Assembly: GCA_016801845.1 (NCBI GenBank)
Contig: CM028917.1
Span: 3,900,501 to 3,964,500, forward strand
Source of the DNA: Polydactylus sextarius
Lineage: Eukaryota; Chordata; Actinopteri; Polynemidae
DNA: 64,000 nt
Direction: 5' to 3'
The position numbers were made by a program, and so were the translations under genes. Under the pieces are notes generated by a model. That model was not told the origin of the DNA, made no database searches, and saw only the letters and a program-made list of their open reading frames with translations. Position 1 is the stretch's first letter. Every line of letters begins with the position of its first letter. Positions 50,033 through 62,478 of this stretch are shown here, one piece after another.

Positions 50033-50155
50033 ATGCTTCGTCTCCACATCGTAAATCATCGCTCTTTTCCGTTACTTCTCGCGTCTGTAGCGCCAGCAGC
50101 AGCAGCAGCAGCGGCAGCAGCAGCATCAGCATCAGTCGATCCCCGGCGGAGCTGA
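50033..50155 (+). CDS. upstream open reading frame in the rab11fip4 leader, 40 codons
   Basis: It starts with ATG and reads MLRLHIVNHRSFPLLLASVA, then a run of ten alanines encoded by the GCA tract, then a short SASVD end. It stops 98 bases before the rab11fip4 start codon. Whether it is transcribed depends on the unknown transcription start. It may simply be leader sequence without a product. Confidence 0.3.
   Translation: MLRLHIVNHRSFPLLLASVAPAAAAAAAAAASASVDPRRS
50094..50132 (+). repeat. rab11fip4: (CAG)n-type tract in the rab11fip4 leader
   Basis: CAG units with one CGG and two CAT interruptions, 120-160 bases upstream of the start codon. Confidence 0.85.
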
Positions 50156-50253
50156 GGATGACGGTGGCGACCGTCGTCCCGGTTCTCTTTTGGTCTTTTT
50201 GAAGAAGAAAACGAAAGGTCTGTCGTCCGTCCGCCGACGGAGTCTGCTCCGTT

Positions 50254-50755
50254 ATGGAGGGACCTGTTTTTCCAGACCAGGAGCAGCTGTTGCAGTTTCT
50301 GAGGAGGCTGAAGGAGGTGTTCGACGTGTGTGACGAGGATGCTGACGGCTTCATCCGGGTGGAGCACTTGCTGGACCTCGGTGCTCAGTTCGGACAAGGA
50401 GACGAGGTGAGGGGCGGTCAATAAAGAATCGGGTCGGTCGGGTTCTCGGTCTCCTGACACTTTTTTACGGTTTTAACCAGGACTAAGTGGATCTTCTACC
50501 AGCAGCAGCAGAGCTGAGCTGTGTGGTTAATGTCACAGGTGTGTTGTAGCTGCTAGCTATCTGTGGCTCATCAGCCAGACATTAGCTGGTAGCATGTCTG
50601 CTGCCGGGAGACACAACAGCTTCTCTGTCTGTCACTTTGTCTGTATGTGTTTCATACATCAAGTTAACTGCTGTGACTGAGAATATGTTTTACGACAAAA
50701 ATCAATGGTGTATTTGCATTTAAATGACTGCAAAGGTGTTTTCCAGTTTTTATAT

Positions 50756-50815
<60 letters not shown>

Positions 50816-52207
50816 CAGGTGTGCACCCATTGTGGTGCTGTGTATTTCTGATAGATGTGAATAAGATAAATACGTTGTTTTTAGTTGGAAGTGGCTCAAG
50901 ATGCCAATTCACAACCACTTCCCAGTCCCACCCATCCAAACTTACCTGACTAGAAGATGGGAAGCTTTATTTTCTGCAGAAAGGGTTTTTTTTTTTTGTT
51001 TGTTTTTTGTTTTTTGTTTTGCCAGTGTGGACCAAATAACAGGAGGGGAAGGGAACAGCTACTAATGTCAGGCTGAGGTTCAGCACCATGGAGAGCACAC
51101 TGCCAGGCCCAGGTTCAGCACCAGAGCTGCCAGGGTGCTGTCCATGGTGCTGAACCTGGGGCGAACACAGGTGATGCTGCTTTGTAATAACACATACACA
51201 CACATACGTCATAATAACATATCCGTTACATATGAAGCTTGGTGTAGTATCAATCAAAGGTCCTTGCTGAACAACTCAAGGTCATGACCAGTGTGTTTAC
51301 TGATCAGCTTGTTTTAGTCCATTTATTCTTTCCAGAGTGACCTTTTCTTTGCAGAGGTGTGTCGATAGCAGTAGTGTATGAAGTTGCATTAAATAGTCAG
51401 TGATGATTGGGTTCCAACCAGCAGAAAATTACAATTGAAAATAAAAAAATAGAATTTTAGATTGAATTTTTCACACAGATTCAGCTCACATTACCCTCGA
51501 CCGCCGTGGTTACAGAGAATGCTGTTTTGTTTTTTGGCAAACGCTGAAGTTTTACGATTGCGTGGCTGTTTGTAAGCTGCATCTAAAATGGGGGCAGCTG
51601 TGGCTCAGTAGGAAAAATCGAGTCATCCATTAATCACAAGGTTGGTGGTTAGAGCCCCGGCTCCTCTGGTCGAAGCCTCTTTGGGGGAAAAAACACAGAA
51701 CCTCAAACTGTTTTTGATGGCTAGACCAGTTACTTGAAGTATTTCTCTCACATTAGGGATGCACCAGCTCCCTTCCTTCTTTTGTTTTATGGAGACAGTG
51801 GAGAAGTGGTAAGCGGGTTAAATCCTGCAACGATTGTTCCACATCTGTGCTGAATAACAGCAGGAGAGGATTTTTCTTGAAGCTGTCATGGCGGCATGGA
51901 GCATGCGGAGAACATGACTAAAAATAAATCCAACATATGAAGAGCGAGCTACTTCTTCACCGTTCTCCTCCCCGCTGCTCTCTCTTCTCTGTGTTCTTTG
52001 TCACCATGGCGACGAGACCTTCTCAAGGACTCTGTGAGCTGATTGGTTGTTTGTTAACTAACAAAATAATCCGCCTAGCTGCTGGAAATGGCCTGTGAGA
52101 TGCTGCTCTGGTTCTGTGGTTATGGTTTTGGTTTTGTTTTGTTTTCTGCTTGGAAAAAAATCCACACATCAGTTTCTATGGCGATTAATCACTGCAGTGG
52201 GTGTCAG

Positions 52208-52250
<43 letters not shown>

Positions 52251-53391
52251 ACACTGGGGATTTTTACAGTATAAATCCAGTATCTATCGTATGTGATATA
52301 TTGTGTCTTTAATAAACAAGTGAACCCTGAAGTCACTGCAACTGTGTCCTTAAAGCAGAGGTTTGGTCCAGTCTTACCACACTTTAAAAATAATAAGAAT
52401 AATAAGCCCGTTGAAGTAAAAACCTATATATGTCCGTAGACTGCTGATACTGACGCCTCAGACAGTTATTTTCTCTACTCAGGGTCAGATGATAGAGTGC
52501 GCCATCCTGATTTCATGTTCTGTCTCTTCCAGGTGAAGGCGTTGACCAGGTATCTGGATCCTAACGCTCATGGAAAAATCAACTTCAAAGACTTTTGCCA
52601 CGGAGTGTTTGCTATCAAAGGTAAAAATAACAGACGTGTACATGTCGTCCAGATCTTCCAGTTGTTGGCTGTTCCTTCATATTTACATTACAGATGTGAG
52701 CGGTGGTTTTATTGACCCCTCAAATTAGGAGTCAATAGTCGATTAGTCCATCTTTGAGGTTTTTATTTTATTTTCATGTCTACACTGCACAGTTACTATG
52801 ACTTTTACCTCTTCCTTTGTCGATGTGACTTCTAAGACACTGTCATTGCTGAAATCAAGCAACCTTTCTTTCTTTCCCTCTTTTTTTTCTTTTCCAGGTT
52901 GTGAGGAGATCCTGAAGATGGCCGTAGGTCCTTGTGCCGCCACGTCCAACCAACCGTCTGTCACTGACAATGGATACATTTACCAGGTAAAGTGTAGCAG
53001 TCAGTCTAATTCCTGCATTACTCTGGGATGGATTTATTCTCAAGAGCGAGAAGAGGAAAAAGACAGTTTTTGTAGTTGAACAACCCTCTAAGGAAGGAGG
53101 GAGTGGGTCATTTTTATCATTTGAGTTCGAGACGTTTATGGAGCACAAATAATCACTTCTATTTCGTAGGCAGTTTTGTTATTGATTTATTAATCTTTTA
53201 AATGTACCTCCGTACAGCTTTGTTTGAAAGATGTGTTTGGAGTCCAGTGTATATAGCTGTTTTAATGATAAAAGTATATAAAGTATATATTTATTATATA
53301 TAAAAATATGCAATACATCGCAAGTCTCTGTGCGTGTGTGACTGATCGTGGCTGCTAGAAATCAGCCCAACGTAGTGGTTGCTTAGCAACT

Positions 53392-53422
<31 letters not shown>

Positions 53423-55289
53423 AGCTGCACTCCATTTGCCACCATGCTGGCACGCTACATAGCAGCAGGAGGGGGGATGTACCCTCTTAAATGGAGAGGA
53501 CATGAGGCTGATTCTCATCAGCTGGTGATGAATGGATGATGAAGTTGTGTAAAGATGAAATTGTAGCGTAAAGCGCTTTGAGTGGTCCACAGATGACTAG
53601 AAAAGTGCTATAGAGGGGCAGACTATTTACTATTTGATGTGAGGGAAGCAGAGGTAAACACACCTGCTTATTTCGTTGAATTGCTTCACAAGCCGTTGAT
53701 TCAGGTCAACACACACACACATGCGTGATGTGTGTAAACAGCCTGATCTGCCTCAGAAGCAGTAAAATTTCCAGTATGGAGGATATCAGCAGGGAGATGA
53801 TGAATGCAGGCTGTTATTTACATCACTACTTTGAATTTAAGACTTCTGTGCTGAAACCATCCAGTACGGATTTGCCTGCAGTTGCATATAATTGTCTTTA
53901 TTTGTGTAGAACGGCGAAGCCAGGTTGAGCACCCCCATCATCATGTGTACCCGCTCCTACCCAGAATGCAACACCGACGCCGATGGAGAGTGCGACATGG
54001 ACAGCAGCGCCGAAAACGCCAACAGCTCAGACTCGTTGCACCCGACAAGGAAAGACAGGTTGGTCACAGCGAGAGGGTGTGATGATGATGATGATGTCAG
54101 GTCGTCATGTGACTGTGTCTGACTTTTTACATGACATTGATTGTTTGTGTTTTCACTGAAACCGCAGCCACCTCGCTGGATCGGCGTCTGCGTCCGTCAT
54201 CTCCGGTGAGGAGCAATTCGAGGATTATGGCGAAGGAGAGGATGTGGATTTTATTCCCAGCAGCCCTTGCCCTGAAGATGACAACCGGACCAACGGCTTC
54301 TCTGACCTGGGGTCCTCGCTTCCCTCTAGGTCGGTGGTCAAACTCACCTTCACGCTTTTAATGCTTGTTTGTTACATCCATCAGATGCAGAGCTGGACAC
54401 CCAAAAGCCGAACTTGTGACAATAGAAAACAAGGAAAACAAAAAAAAAAAAAAAAAAAAAACAAACTGCCAATGCAGCAGGAAAAGCACAGTCTTTGGTC
54501 CGGACTGACAGACTGACATAACAAGCAGGGAAACAGGGCAGACAGAGCCCTGAGGCTCATCACAGAAAGTGATGTCTCAAGTACACGACATAAAGGGAAT
54601 CACTTCAGATTTGGTACAAAAGTTCATTTGGACTCAGAGATACAATGATCAGATGTTGTTTATCATAAGTCAGAGGTCAAGATCACTGTGATCCCACATG
54701 GCTTTGATTCAAGAATTTATACACTAGTTTAGTTGCAGCTATAATGTTCCTCATTGTTTCTCTACAAGGAGTTTTTAGTGTCAGACATTTTGACAAAGTT
54801 AGGGTTGAGCTGATGTCTTTGAGTCCATTTATGAAAGCTTAACACAGTTTACGGTGATAATCATGTATTGGGCTAATAACACAAAAACCCTGAGCATATA
54901 TGCCTCTTATAGGTGCCAGGATCAGCTGACAGCTGACAGAGACCTGTCTGTGTTCCCAGTTTCACCTATTTCCTTTTCATTTTGATTCTTGCAATATATA
55001 TGACAAAATTATCACAGTAATTCGTTTACCTCTGTGTTCAAGCAGATCCAACAGAGGAAGTCTAAATGAAATTGAACAGTGAAAACATTAACATGTCTTG
55101 TGTTCATATTGTCTGTAATGGGTGGTACATTGTTACATTACAGTGCAGGACAGACTCCTCAGAAGATGCGACAGCTCTACAACAGTGAGCTGCTGGACAT
55201 CTACTGTTCTCAGTGCTGCAAGAAGGTGAATCTACTCAACGACCTGGAGGCTCGACTTCGCAACCTCAAGGCCAACAGGTAGAGGACAT

Positions 55290-55328
<39 letters not shown>

Positions 55329-58300
55329 GAGTTAACCCACCCTTTTTCATTCTAGTCGCCAGACTCTGCACCCATCTGTATCAAAGGCTGTTCCTAAGCA
55401 ACCATATCCTAGTCTGGTGGGCTGCAAGTTTTTGTCTCAATGCAGCAACAAACAACACGGTTTTCACAGCAGATTATAAACTGTTACAGGCTCAGAGGTA
55501 AAACATTTAAACAGAGGCAGCAGAGGAGCAGTAACAGTGATGCTACAGGCAGTAGCATCAACATCAGAGGCAGCAGTTGCTCTAATAGGATGTAGATGTA
55601 GATTTAGCAGACATGGTGGTATAAATCTGTGTTTGTCTCTTGTTTCAGCCCTAATAGAAAGATCTCCAGCACAGCGTTTGGACGGTGAGTGACCCACTTC
55701 ACACTAATGACCATTAAAATGAAAACACTGCAGTGAATCCAGCACCTAATGACCTGTGACACATCACAGTGATGGTGTTTGTCAGTGTGATTAATATGAG
55801 TTGTGTTAAAGAGACACAGCTTCTGAAGCTGACACATCCTGTGTATCATCATCATGCTGTTCAGCGACCACTCAGTGAATAATAATGATGTCCTCTCGTC
55901 ACTGCAGTCAGCTGTTCCAGGCCAACCACAGCGTGTTTGGGTCCAGTCAGGCCAGCAGCACAGAGGATCTGTTCACTGACAGCATCGACTCCTGTGACCT
56001 TGACATCACAGAGAAAGTACAAACATGCACTCAGGAACTACACATACTTTCACTTTACAGGTTAACACAGTAGAGTAGTTGATAGGAATAGTTCTCTAGT
56101 ACAATCTCTGAGGAATATTAAGTCCATTGTTGTATCTGTGTGTTGAATAATACCAGAAAGCTTCACCAAATATGGTAATTAGTCCTTTAAACTGAGAATA
56201 TTGGTCTAGAAAAATAAGTAAATAGATAATATAAAACATCTAGAAAGGTAAGGTAGAATAAAATATATAAAATATGTTGAAAAAAATTGTATACAAATTT
56301 TGTATACAAATATTGGTAATACAAAAGTAGGACGCAGCAAGTTTCTGTCGAACTGGTCTCTGAGACTGGTGGCGGCCTCAGGACTGGAACGGGACTGGAG
56401 CACCGGTCCAATCAGTCGCCACTGCAGGGGAAGGGCCACTCGGCGAGTGCGGCACCAATCATCCTATAGAGCTCACGCATCCCAGTTTACATGTGTTAAT
56501 ATTGTTCAGGACGTTTTTGGCCTTGAAGCCAATGAACTGCTACAGGTCTCAAGGGTTAAAAGTTACTGAAAATGTACCTGTAATGCCTTAAATAACTGCG
56601 TTACAGCAAAAAGTAATACATTACTGTAATTATATTACTTTTGTAACTGTTACGCCCAACACTAAAAGATATAAAAAATTCAAATAAAATATATGCAACA
56701 GAAGAAGAAATATAAATAAAAAAGAAATATAAAACCATCTAGAAAAGTAACAAAAAAATTACAATCTCAAAAATAAAATAGATAAAAATAGCTAAAGATA
56801 AATAAAAATAAATAGCTTTACCTAACCAGTTAGGTAATGCAACAACATTTACAACAGTATTTAAAATGTTTATCTTCTCCATGTGTGTTTATCTGTCCAT
56901 ATGTGACAAGTAGCACATTAGCTAATTACAACCTCTTTAACAGCTCATTGACCATCCATTTATCATCCTCACTGTCTGTGGGGAAAAACTCCCAGCTACA
57001 TGCTGCTGGTTCCTGAGGGATCAGGTCTGTCATGACTCTGGTCAGTGATGTTACCTCAGCTGATGCTCAGGAAGATGATCAAATGAAATGAATGACTTTA
57101 CTCTCAACACGTTGTGGCTTATTTCTGGATTCAATCCCACTTTTTCTTTTTCAGACTCTTCCTGGTCTGACAGTAAACATTTTTATTGGTCTTAAGATAT
57201 ACAGATAACTTCGTCCTCTCAGTCTCTGAGGAGAAAGTTCGATCGCACAATATTTACATCAATGGAGTAAAAACAAAAGAGAGAAAGCCGATTGAACTTA
57301 GACCTTATGTGTATTGTTGCAGACGTTGTTTCCTGAGGAGCAGACGTTTCTCCTCCTGTACATAACAACCTGTTGTTTCTCTCAGGTCAGTTATCTGGAG
57401 AAGAAGGTGACAGAGTTGGAAAGCGACAGTCTGGCCAACGGAGACCTCAAGTCTAAACTCAAACAGGAAAACACACAACTGGTCCACAGGTGACACACAC
57501 ACACACAAACACACACAAACCTTGAATCCCTTGAACTTATTTATTTATTTATTTTATCATGTCAGTTTCAGTTGCATTTACCAAAACACACAATACACAA
57601 CAATTCACATTTTCATGTAAGAAATGTTTTATTTTTGTTATTAGCATCTGTTTATTTGAAATTTTCACAAATATATATATATATGTATATCACATAGATC
57701 ATACAAATATACATACACGTACATATTCATTATTTGTACATAGGTTCTTCTTATTTTCTTGTGTGAGATATTACGAGGAGCTCAGTTTCATTTATCACAA
57801 GTAGAGTTTAAATCTGGTCTAATTCTACACGACCAAACCTTTGATCAGTGATGTTGCTGCACTAATTGCATGTCTTAGACACACAAATGAAGAGTAAATC
57901 CTTCAGACAACTTTCTGCCACACTGCATCTGTTGTTCTTCCTCTAGTTAGATAGATTAAAAGGTTGTATCTACCACCTATTATTTAAATTAATTTCCACC
58001 ATGAAAAGCAGCCAGACTGCAAGGCTATAAAGTTCTAAAAATGGGAACAAATCTAATTACTACTGGCTCAAAAGATGCAATATTTTTGTCTCCATAAAGA
58101 TCCTGTAGCGGTTCTAATGCTCTCCTAACCCATACACCAACATCTCTGTCCAGCACTGAGGAAGTAAATCTGATTTTTAATTATCGGGACAGAGAGGGAG
58201 CGACTGTGGAGAGTAAATGTCCTTCTGAACTGGTTCCAAACTCTCACTCAGAACACTGCAACACAGTTAGTGGTGCAATAAGAGATGGACTTCTAGTTTG

Positions 58301-60148
58301 TTCTGACATTTTATGTCTCACATAAACATCATGTAATGTAAACATCTGGTTTTCTGACATTTCACATGTAATACACATGTGAAATGTCAGAAAACCAGAT
58401 GCTGATATGTAACTGACTGTTAAAATGTATCTGTGTTTGCTTTCTAAGGGTCCATGAGCTGGAGGAGCAGGTGAAGGATGCAGAGACAAAGGCAGATCAG
58501 AGTCTGGAGGAGGAGACCAAGAGACACCAGGAGGCCTACACCAAGATGGAGAGAGACAGGAACTCAGAGATGGACCTGCTCTGTGGCAGGTAACCACATC
58601 AGCAGCAGCAGCAGCAGCAGCAATGTATCATGGGATGTAGAGATCGTTCAGTGCTCAGCTTTTCTTCTGTTTGAATTTTTCTGTCAGATGAATCACATTT
58701 TAAACTAAAACTAGAACCAAGAAGCAGAAGAACATACCTGAAAAACTTTACTTTGAAGGAGCCATTTTCTCTCAAACCACCAGAGAAATTTTTCCTAAAA
58801 GGTTTATTGGACTGTTTATTCTCTTGCTATAATTTCATCTTCTGTGGTGTGTCATTCACAGGCTTCAGCAGTTAGAAGAGGAAAACAGAGAGATGAAGTT
58901 AAACGTGTGCAGACTGAAGTCTCAGACCGAGAAACTGGACCAGGTGAGTGAGGTGATCTTGGTTTATTCTTATCTTTCTGTAGCGAGAGGAAGGATGGGG
59001 GTGAATAAGTATTTTCTGTTTCCTCAGGAGAAGCAGAGGATGACAGACAAGCTGGAGGACACTAATCTAAGGCTGAAAGATGAGATGGACCTCTACAGGA
59101 AGATGATGGACAAGCTGTGGCAAAACCGTCACGAGTTTCAGAAGGAAAAAGAGGCCATGCAGGAGGTGAGACTGTCTGGATAACAGAAAGGTTACACAGA
59201 CAGTGTTAATTGAATCCAACCTGATCTGGTCTGATGTGGTCTGATGTGGTCTCTGCAGCTGATTGATGACTTGCGTCGGGAGCTGGACTATCTGCAGCTG
59301 TTTAAACTGGAGATGGAGCATCCAGGACAAGGGAAGGGTCTGTCTGAGTTCAACGCCAGGACCAGGGAGATTGAGATGGAACATGAAGTCAAGAGACTGA
59401 AACAGGTTCACACATTTTTATTTATTCATTCTTTTTTTGTTAATATCTCACATTTATTTCCAAGAGTTTGTCCCTTTTGACAATATAATAATCTAAGATG
59501 TTCTGGTATCAGTGTAAATATCAGCTGATGAGTTACACAAACTGTAGCACAGAGATGTGTGATGTTCTGTTTATACACTGTTAAATGTTCCAGTCAGAAT
59601 ATATAGAAGTGCTCTATCACAGTTGTCAAAAAATGCTGAATCCAGCAACATAAATACTAAGTTAACCTGTCTGTAAACTCACATCACACTTCCATCACAG
59701 CATTCATCCAACCAAGGATTCAACTCCATCTCACACTTATTTATCACACTATGTTTATCTGTCTCTCATAGTTCTGTGTTTTGCAATGAATCTGTTGATG
59801 CTGCAGGAGAACCACAAGCTGCGGGACCAGAACGACGACCTGAACGCTCAGATCCTCAGTCTCAGTTTGTACGAGGCCAAGAACCTGTTTGCGTGTCACA
59901 CCAAGGCTCAGTGTCTGGCAGCCGAGATCGACAACGCGTCCAGAGACGAGGTCAGTCTTCTTACAACCGGACTCGTGATGTTAAATATGGCCGATCCTCC
60001 TCATTCATCACTCTGTGTCTGTGTCTCTCAGCTGGTCGATGCTTTGAAGGAGCAGGAGGAGATCAACCTGCGTCTGAGGCAGTACATGGACAAGATCATC
60101 CTGGCCATCCTCGACCACAACCCCTCCATTCTGGAGATCAAGAGTTAA
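50254..60148 (+). CDS. rab11fip4: Rab11 family-interacting protein 4 (class II FIP)
   Basis: Rab11 and Arf6 effector that directs recycling endosomes, including during cytokinesis. Exons: 50254-50406, 52533-52620, 52898-52986, 53910-54058, 54168-54329, 55144-55278, 55649-55684, 55908-56016, 57386-57489, 58449-58589, 58862-58943, 59028-59165, 59259-59405, 59807-59950 and 60032-60148. They give 597 residues; human is 637. An EF-hand pair lies in residues 25-80 (DEDADGFIRVEH and DPNAHGKINFKD). A disordered acidic region holds EEQFEDYGEGEDVDF. A long coiled coil runs from LYNSELLDIYCSQCCKK to near the end. The C-terminal Rab-binding domain has YMDKIILAILDHNPSILEIK, diagnostic of FIPs. FIP3 is its close relative; the middle region fits FIP4. 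The exon 13 donor (GTTCAC) is weak, though the protein join matches the family. Confidence 0.97.
50750..50814. repeat. (TA)n microsatellite
   Basis: About 32 near-perfect TA units in rab11fip4 intron 1. Confidence 0.95.
51077..51156. repeat. imperfect hairpin, arms of about 36 bases
   Basis: The left arm starts GGTTCAGCACCATGGAGAGC. The right arm, reverse-complemented, starts GGTTCAGCACCATGGACAGC. The match continues with few mismatches to a loop of about 10 bases. Lies in rab11fip4 intron 1. Confidence 0.8.
51590..51692 (+). mobile_element. tRNA-derived SINE copy D, head only
   Basis: A-box TGGCTCAGTAGG fits the tRNA A-box consensus. The B-box region is GGTTGGTGGTTAGAGCCCC, followed by CTCCTCTGGTCGAAG. 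The 3' body is missing or very diverged. Confidence 0.65.
52211..52254. repeat. (CA)n microsatellite
   Basis: Lies in rab11fip4 intron 1, about 280 bases before exon 2. Confidence 0.95.
53392..53419. repeat. (GA)n microsatellite
   Basis: Fourteen GA units in rab11fip4 intron 3, directly after an X-box-like GTTGCTTAGCAAC at 53378-53390. Confidence 0.95.
53485..53635 (+). mobile_element. tRNA-derived SINE copy E, 3' part
   Basis: It shares AAAGCGCTTTGAGTGGTCC, ACAGATGACTAGAAAAGTGC and TATAGAGG with the 3' ends of copies A and C. The head is absent. Confidence 0.6.
55288..55329. repeat. (CA)n microsatellite
   Basis: CA units with a CGCG interruption, starting 10 bases past the rab11fip4 exon 6 donor. 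Confidence 0.9.
56335..56664 (-). mobile_element. hAT element end fragment in rab11fip4 intron 8
   Basis: The right edge, reverse-complemented, reads AGTGTTGGGCGTAACAGTTA, then AAAGTAATATAATTACAGTA. This is the well-known teleost hAT terminus pattern (CAGTGTTGGGCGTAAC followed by GTAAT-rich sequence). The interior contains GGTGGCGGCCTCAGGACTGG and GGGCCACTCGGCGAGTGCGG. No transposase. The left boundary is uncertain and the opposite terminus was not found. Confidence 0.6.
58343..58401. repeat. perfect 27-base inverted repeat with 5-base loop
   Basis: Left arm 58343-58369, loop AATAC, right arm 58375-58401; the arms are exact reverse complements starting CATCTGGTTTTCTGACATTT. Lies 47 bases upstream of rab11fip4 exon 10. 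Unlike the transposon ends here, it shows no mismatch. Confidence 0.95.
58600..58622 (+). repeat. rab11fip4: (CAG)n tract beside the rab11fip4 exon 10 donor
   Basis: Seven to eight CAG units starting about 10 bases past the 5' splice site. Confidence 0.9.
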
Positions 60149-60776
60149 ACACACACACACACCTGAGTTTTATTGTAGTTGAGTTGATCTTTCATTACCT
60201 GATTATTATCCAGCCTCCTGCTTCAGGATGATAATCACACACTGAGTGAAGGAGCAGTGAGGGGAAGAAGTAACAGTTTTTAGCCTTATTTCTAGTAATT
60301 GCACAATTTTGGCTTTATTATCTCAAACATCAGTTACTCGTGGGCAACACTGATTCTCGCTTCTGGAAGCAACAAACTCTTGTTGAGCAGCCACTTTATC
60401 AGAAATACAATAGAATAAAAAGTTTACAGTGCAACAAAGTTAATTCAGTTTAGTATTCAGGCTTTTTCTTCTCCACCCATAATGCAGCGGGTGAGTGCCC
60501 CCGGTGGCACGCTGCTTCCTGTTTGAGTTGCCACTTCTTTTATAATCTAAAACTGATGTGTGTCAAAACAACAACAACAACAACAAACAAACAGGTAATG
60601 ATGGCATCTTATTTTGTAGGTGCGTCTTTTTGCGATGATGCCCAAAAAGACATTAAACGCTTTTAATGTGAAGCAGCGACAGCAGGAAGTGTCTCGTAAA
60701 CATTAACGGTATCTTATTGCAAAACAGCAGAGAATCAGATTGTGTTACAGTATCTCTGGAGCACAGTTCACTGCTG

Positions 60777-60808
<32 letters not shown>

Positions 60809-62145
60809 ACAATGTACTGTATATGACATGTGCCACTAGTGTTTTATCACTGTATATTTAAAGCCACATGAAATTAAAGGACGGGGGAAAAGATTTGTTA
60901 CTTTAAAAAAGTTATTTTGATGTTCACTTTATTTTCTGTAGACACAGAGCTAGTTGCTGAGCGGTGCAGAAGGACCAGAGTCTTGCATGTTTACAACAAC
61001 ACCATTTGCCAAAGCAGGTCCATCACATCTCGTCACTGCCTTTAGTCTCATTCATGTCACGGTGGCATGAAAACTGAGTCTGTCTGGTTTTTTATTTAAC
61101 AGTGTGTAACAGTGTGTGCTATGTGATATTATATTATAGCAGATGAACTCGCACTTAATTGAATAGTTCATCATTTTGGAACAGGGTTGCATTTATTTGC
61201 TGTTTTGCTTACATCACGGTTACATAAGGAGACTTTAAACATTGTCTGTAAAATTGTCAAAATGATGGAGACAACACATGCTGACACATCAGCTGTTTGT
61301 GTTTCTAAGTCTTTATTAATTAGGCTTTCTGAACACAAATACATGTCTACATCTTAAATGCACTCTGCACACTGTATCATATTTAACTATATTCAAAATG
61401 TTTTATTGTCATTATCTCTCGTAATAGAGGTATAAAAGTGCCAAAAGCTCATATCATGTGCCAAACCTTTACCTTTTACTGTTCCAATGCACTGAAAAAA
61501 ACAAAAACAAAATAAAGATTGTTGAAGGATTTACAAACGCCAAACATGTTGAGGCTCTAAAACGGCGATGAAACATCATCAGCTGCAGCTGCAGCTGATG
61601 AGACAGAAACAACCACTGGGAAAAAGGTTCTGTCATGTTCATTATATATTTTTTCGGTCACACGTCACCGGAGATCTTTTCTGATCTCAGTTTTTTTTTC
61701 CGCCACTAGCAGTGCCGTGGAACGAGTGTCTTTTAGATGAGGTCAGATTTTTACTGACACGTTCATTAGAATCATTGTCGAAACAACAGAAATGTGAACA
61801 GTTATTCCACCAGTGTTGTAGATTAGTCCCACGTCCCACTCAGTTACTCAGTATTTAACGTCAGTATTTCTCAGCTCTGGTGTTGTGACCGTACAGATAC
61901 GTCGACCAAACACACCCGAGTGTTATTCACATTATTACCAGCAGTGGTTTGCTGCTATAGTGAGCACTAAATATATCTATATAATCTAACATTTGGCTCT
62001 GTTGTGCAAAAGGTTCACTAAATGATTTTATTTTCATTCTTTATTTGCTTGTTGGTTTTACAGGTTTTGTGTATTTGAGGTATAAACCTGTTATTACAAC
62101 ATGGTTTCGTCCAGCGTTGCCACTGTAAGTGAGCTTTGTCCTTTT

Positions 62146-62146
<1 letters not shown>

Positions 62147-62187
<41 letters not shown>
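62147..62187 (+). repeat. (CA)n microsatellite in the rab11fip4 3' UTR
   Basis: About 20 CA units. If transcribed, this is an hnRNP L-type CA-repeat ligand. Confidence 0.9.
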
Positions 62188-62190
<3 letters not shown>

Positions 62191-62478
62191 TATTGTTGAG
62201 TGTGTTGACATACATTGTAAATGTTGTACAGGATCTAGTTACTACGTGTGTGCAAGTCATTCCACTTAAGTCTCTCTGAGAGATTTGACACAAAATAACA
62301 AACTATGTGTTGTAGATTATAATAATCTTAATATATACCACACTTAAAGTGTCATATTCAACGTACTCACCTATTAAACACGACGAAGAAACAATACTCA
62401 CCTGTTCATACACATTTCTTTGAGCTGTGTGCCGCACATGGAGCTGTAGGTGACGATGTTGTACAAACTAGATGTGTA

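Noticed and set aside
52211..52254. CRISPR-like regular repeats
   Set aside because: Simple (CA)n microsatellite without spacers, in a eukaryotic intron.
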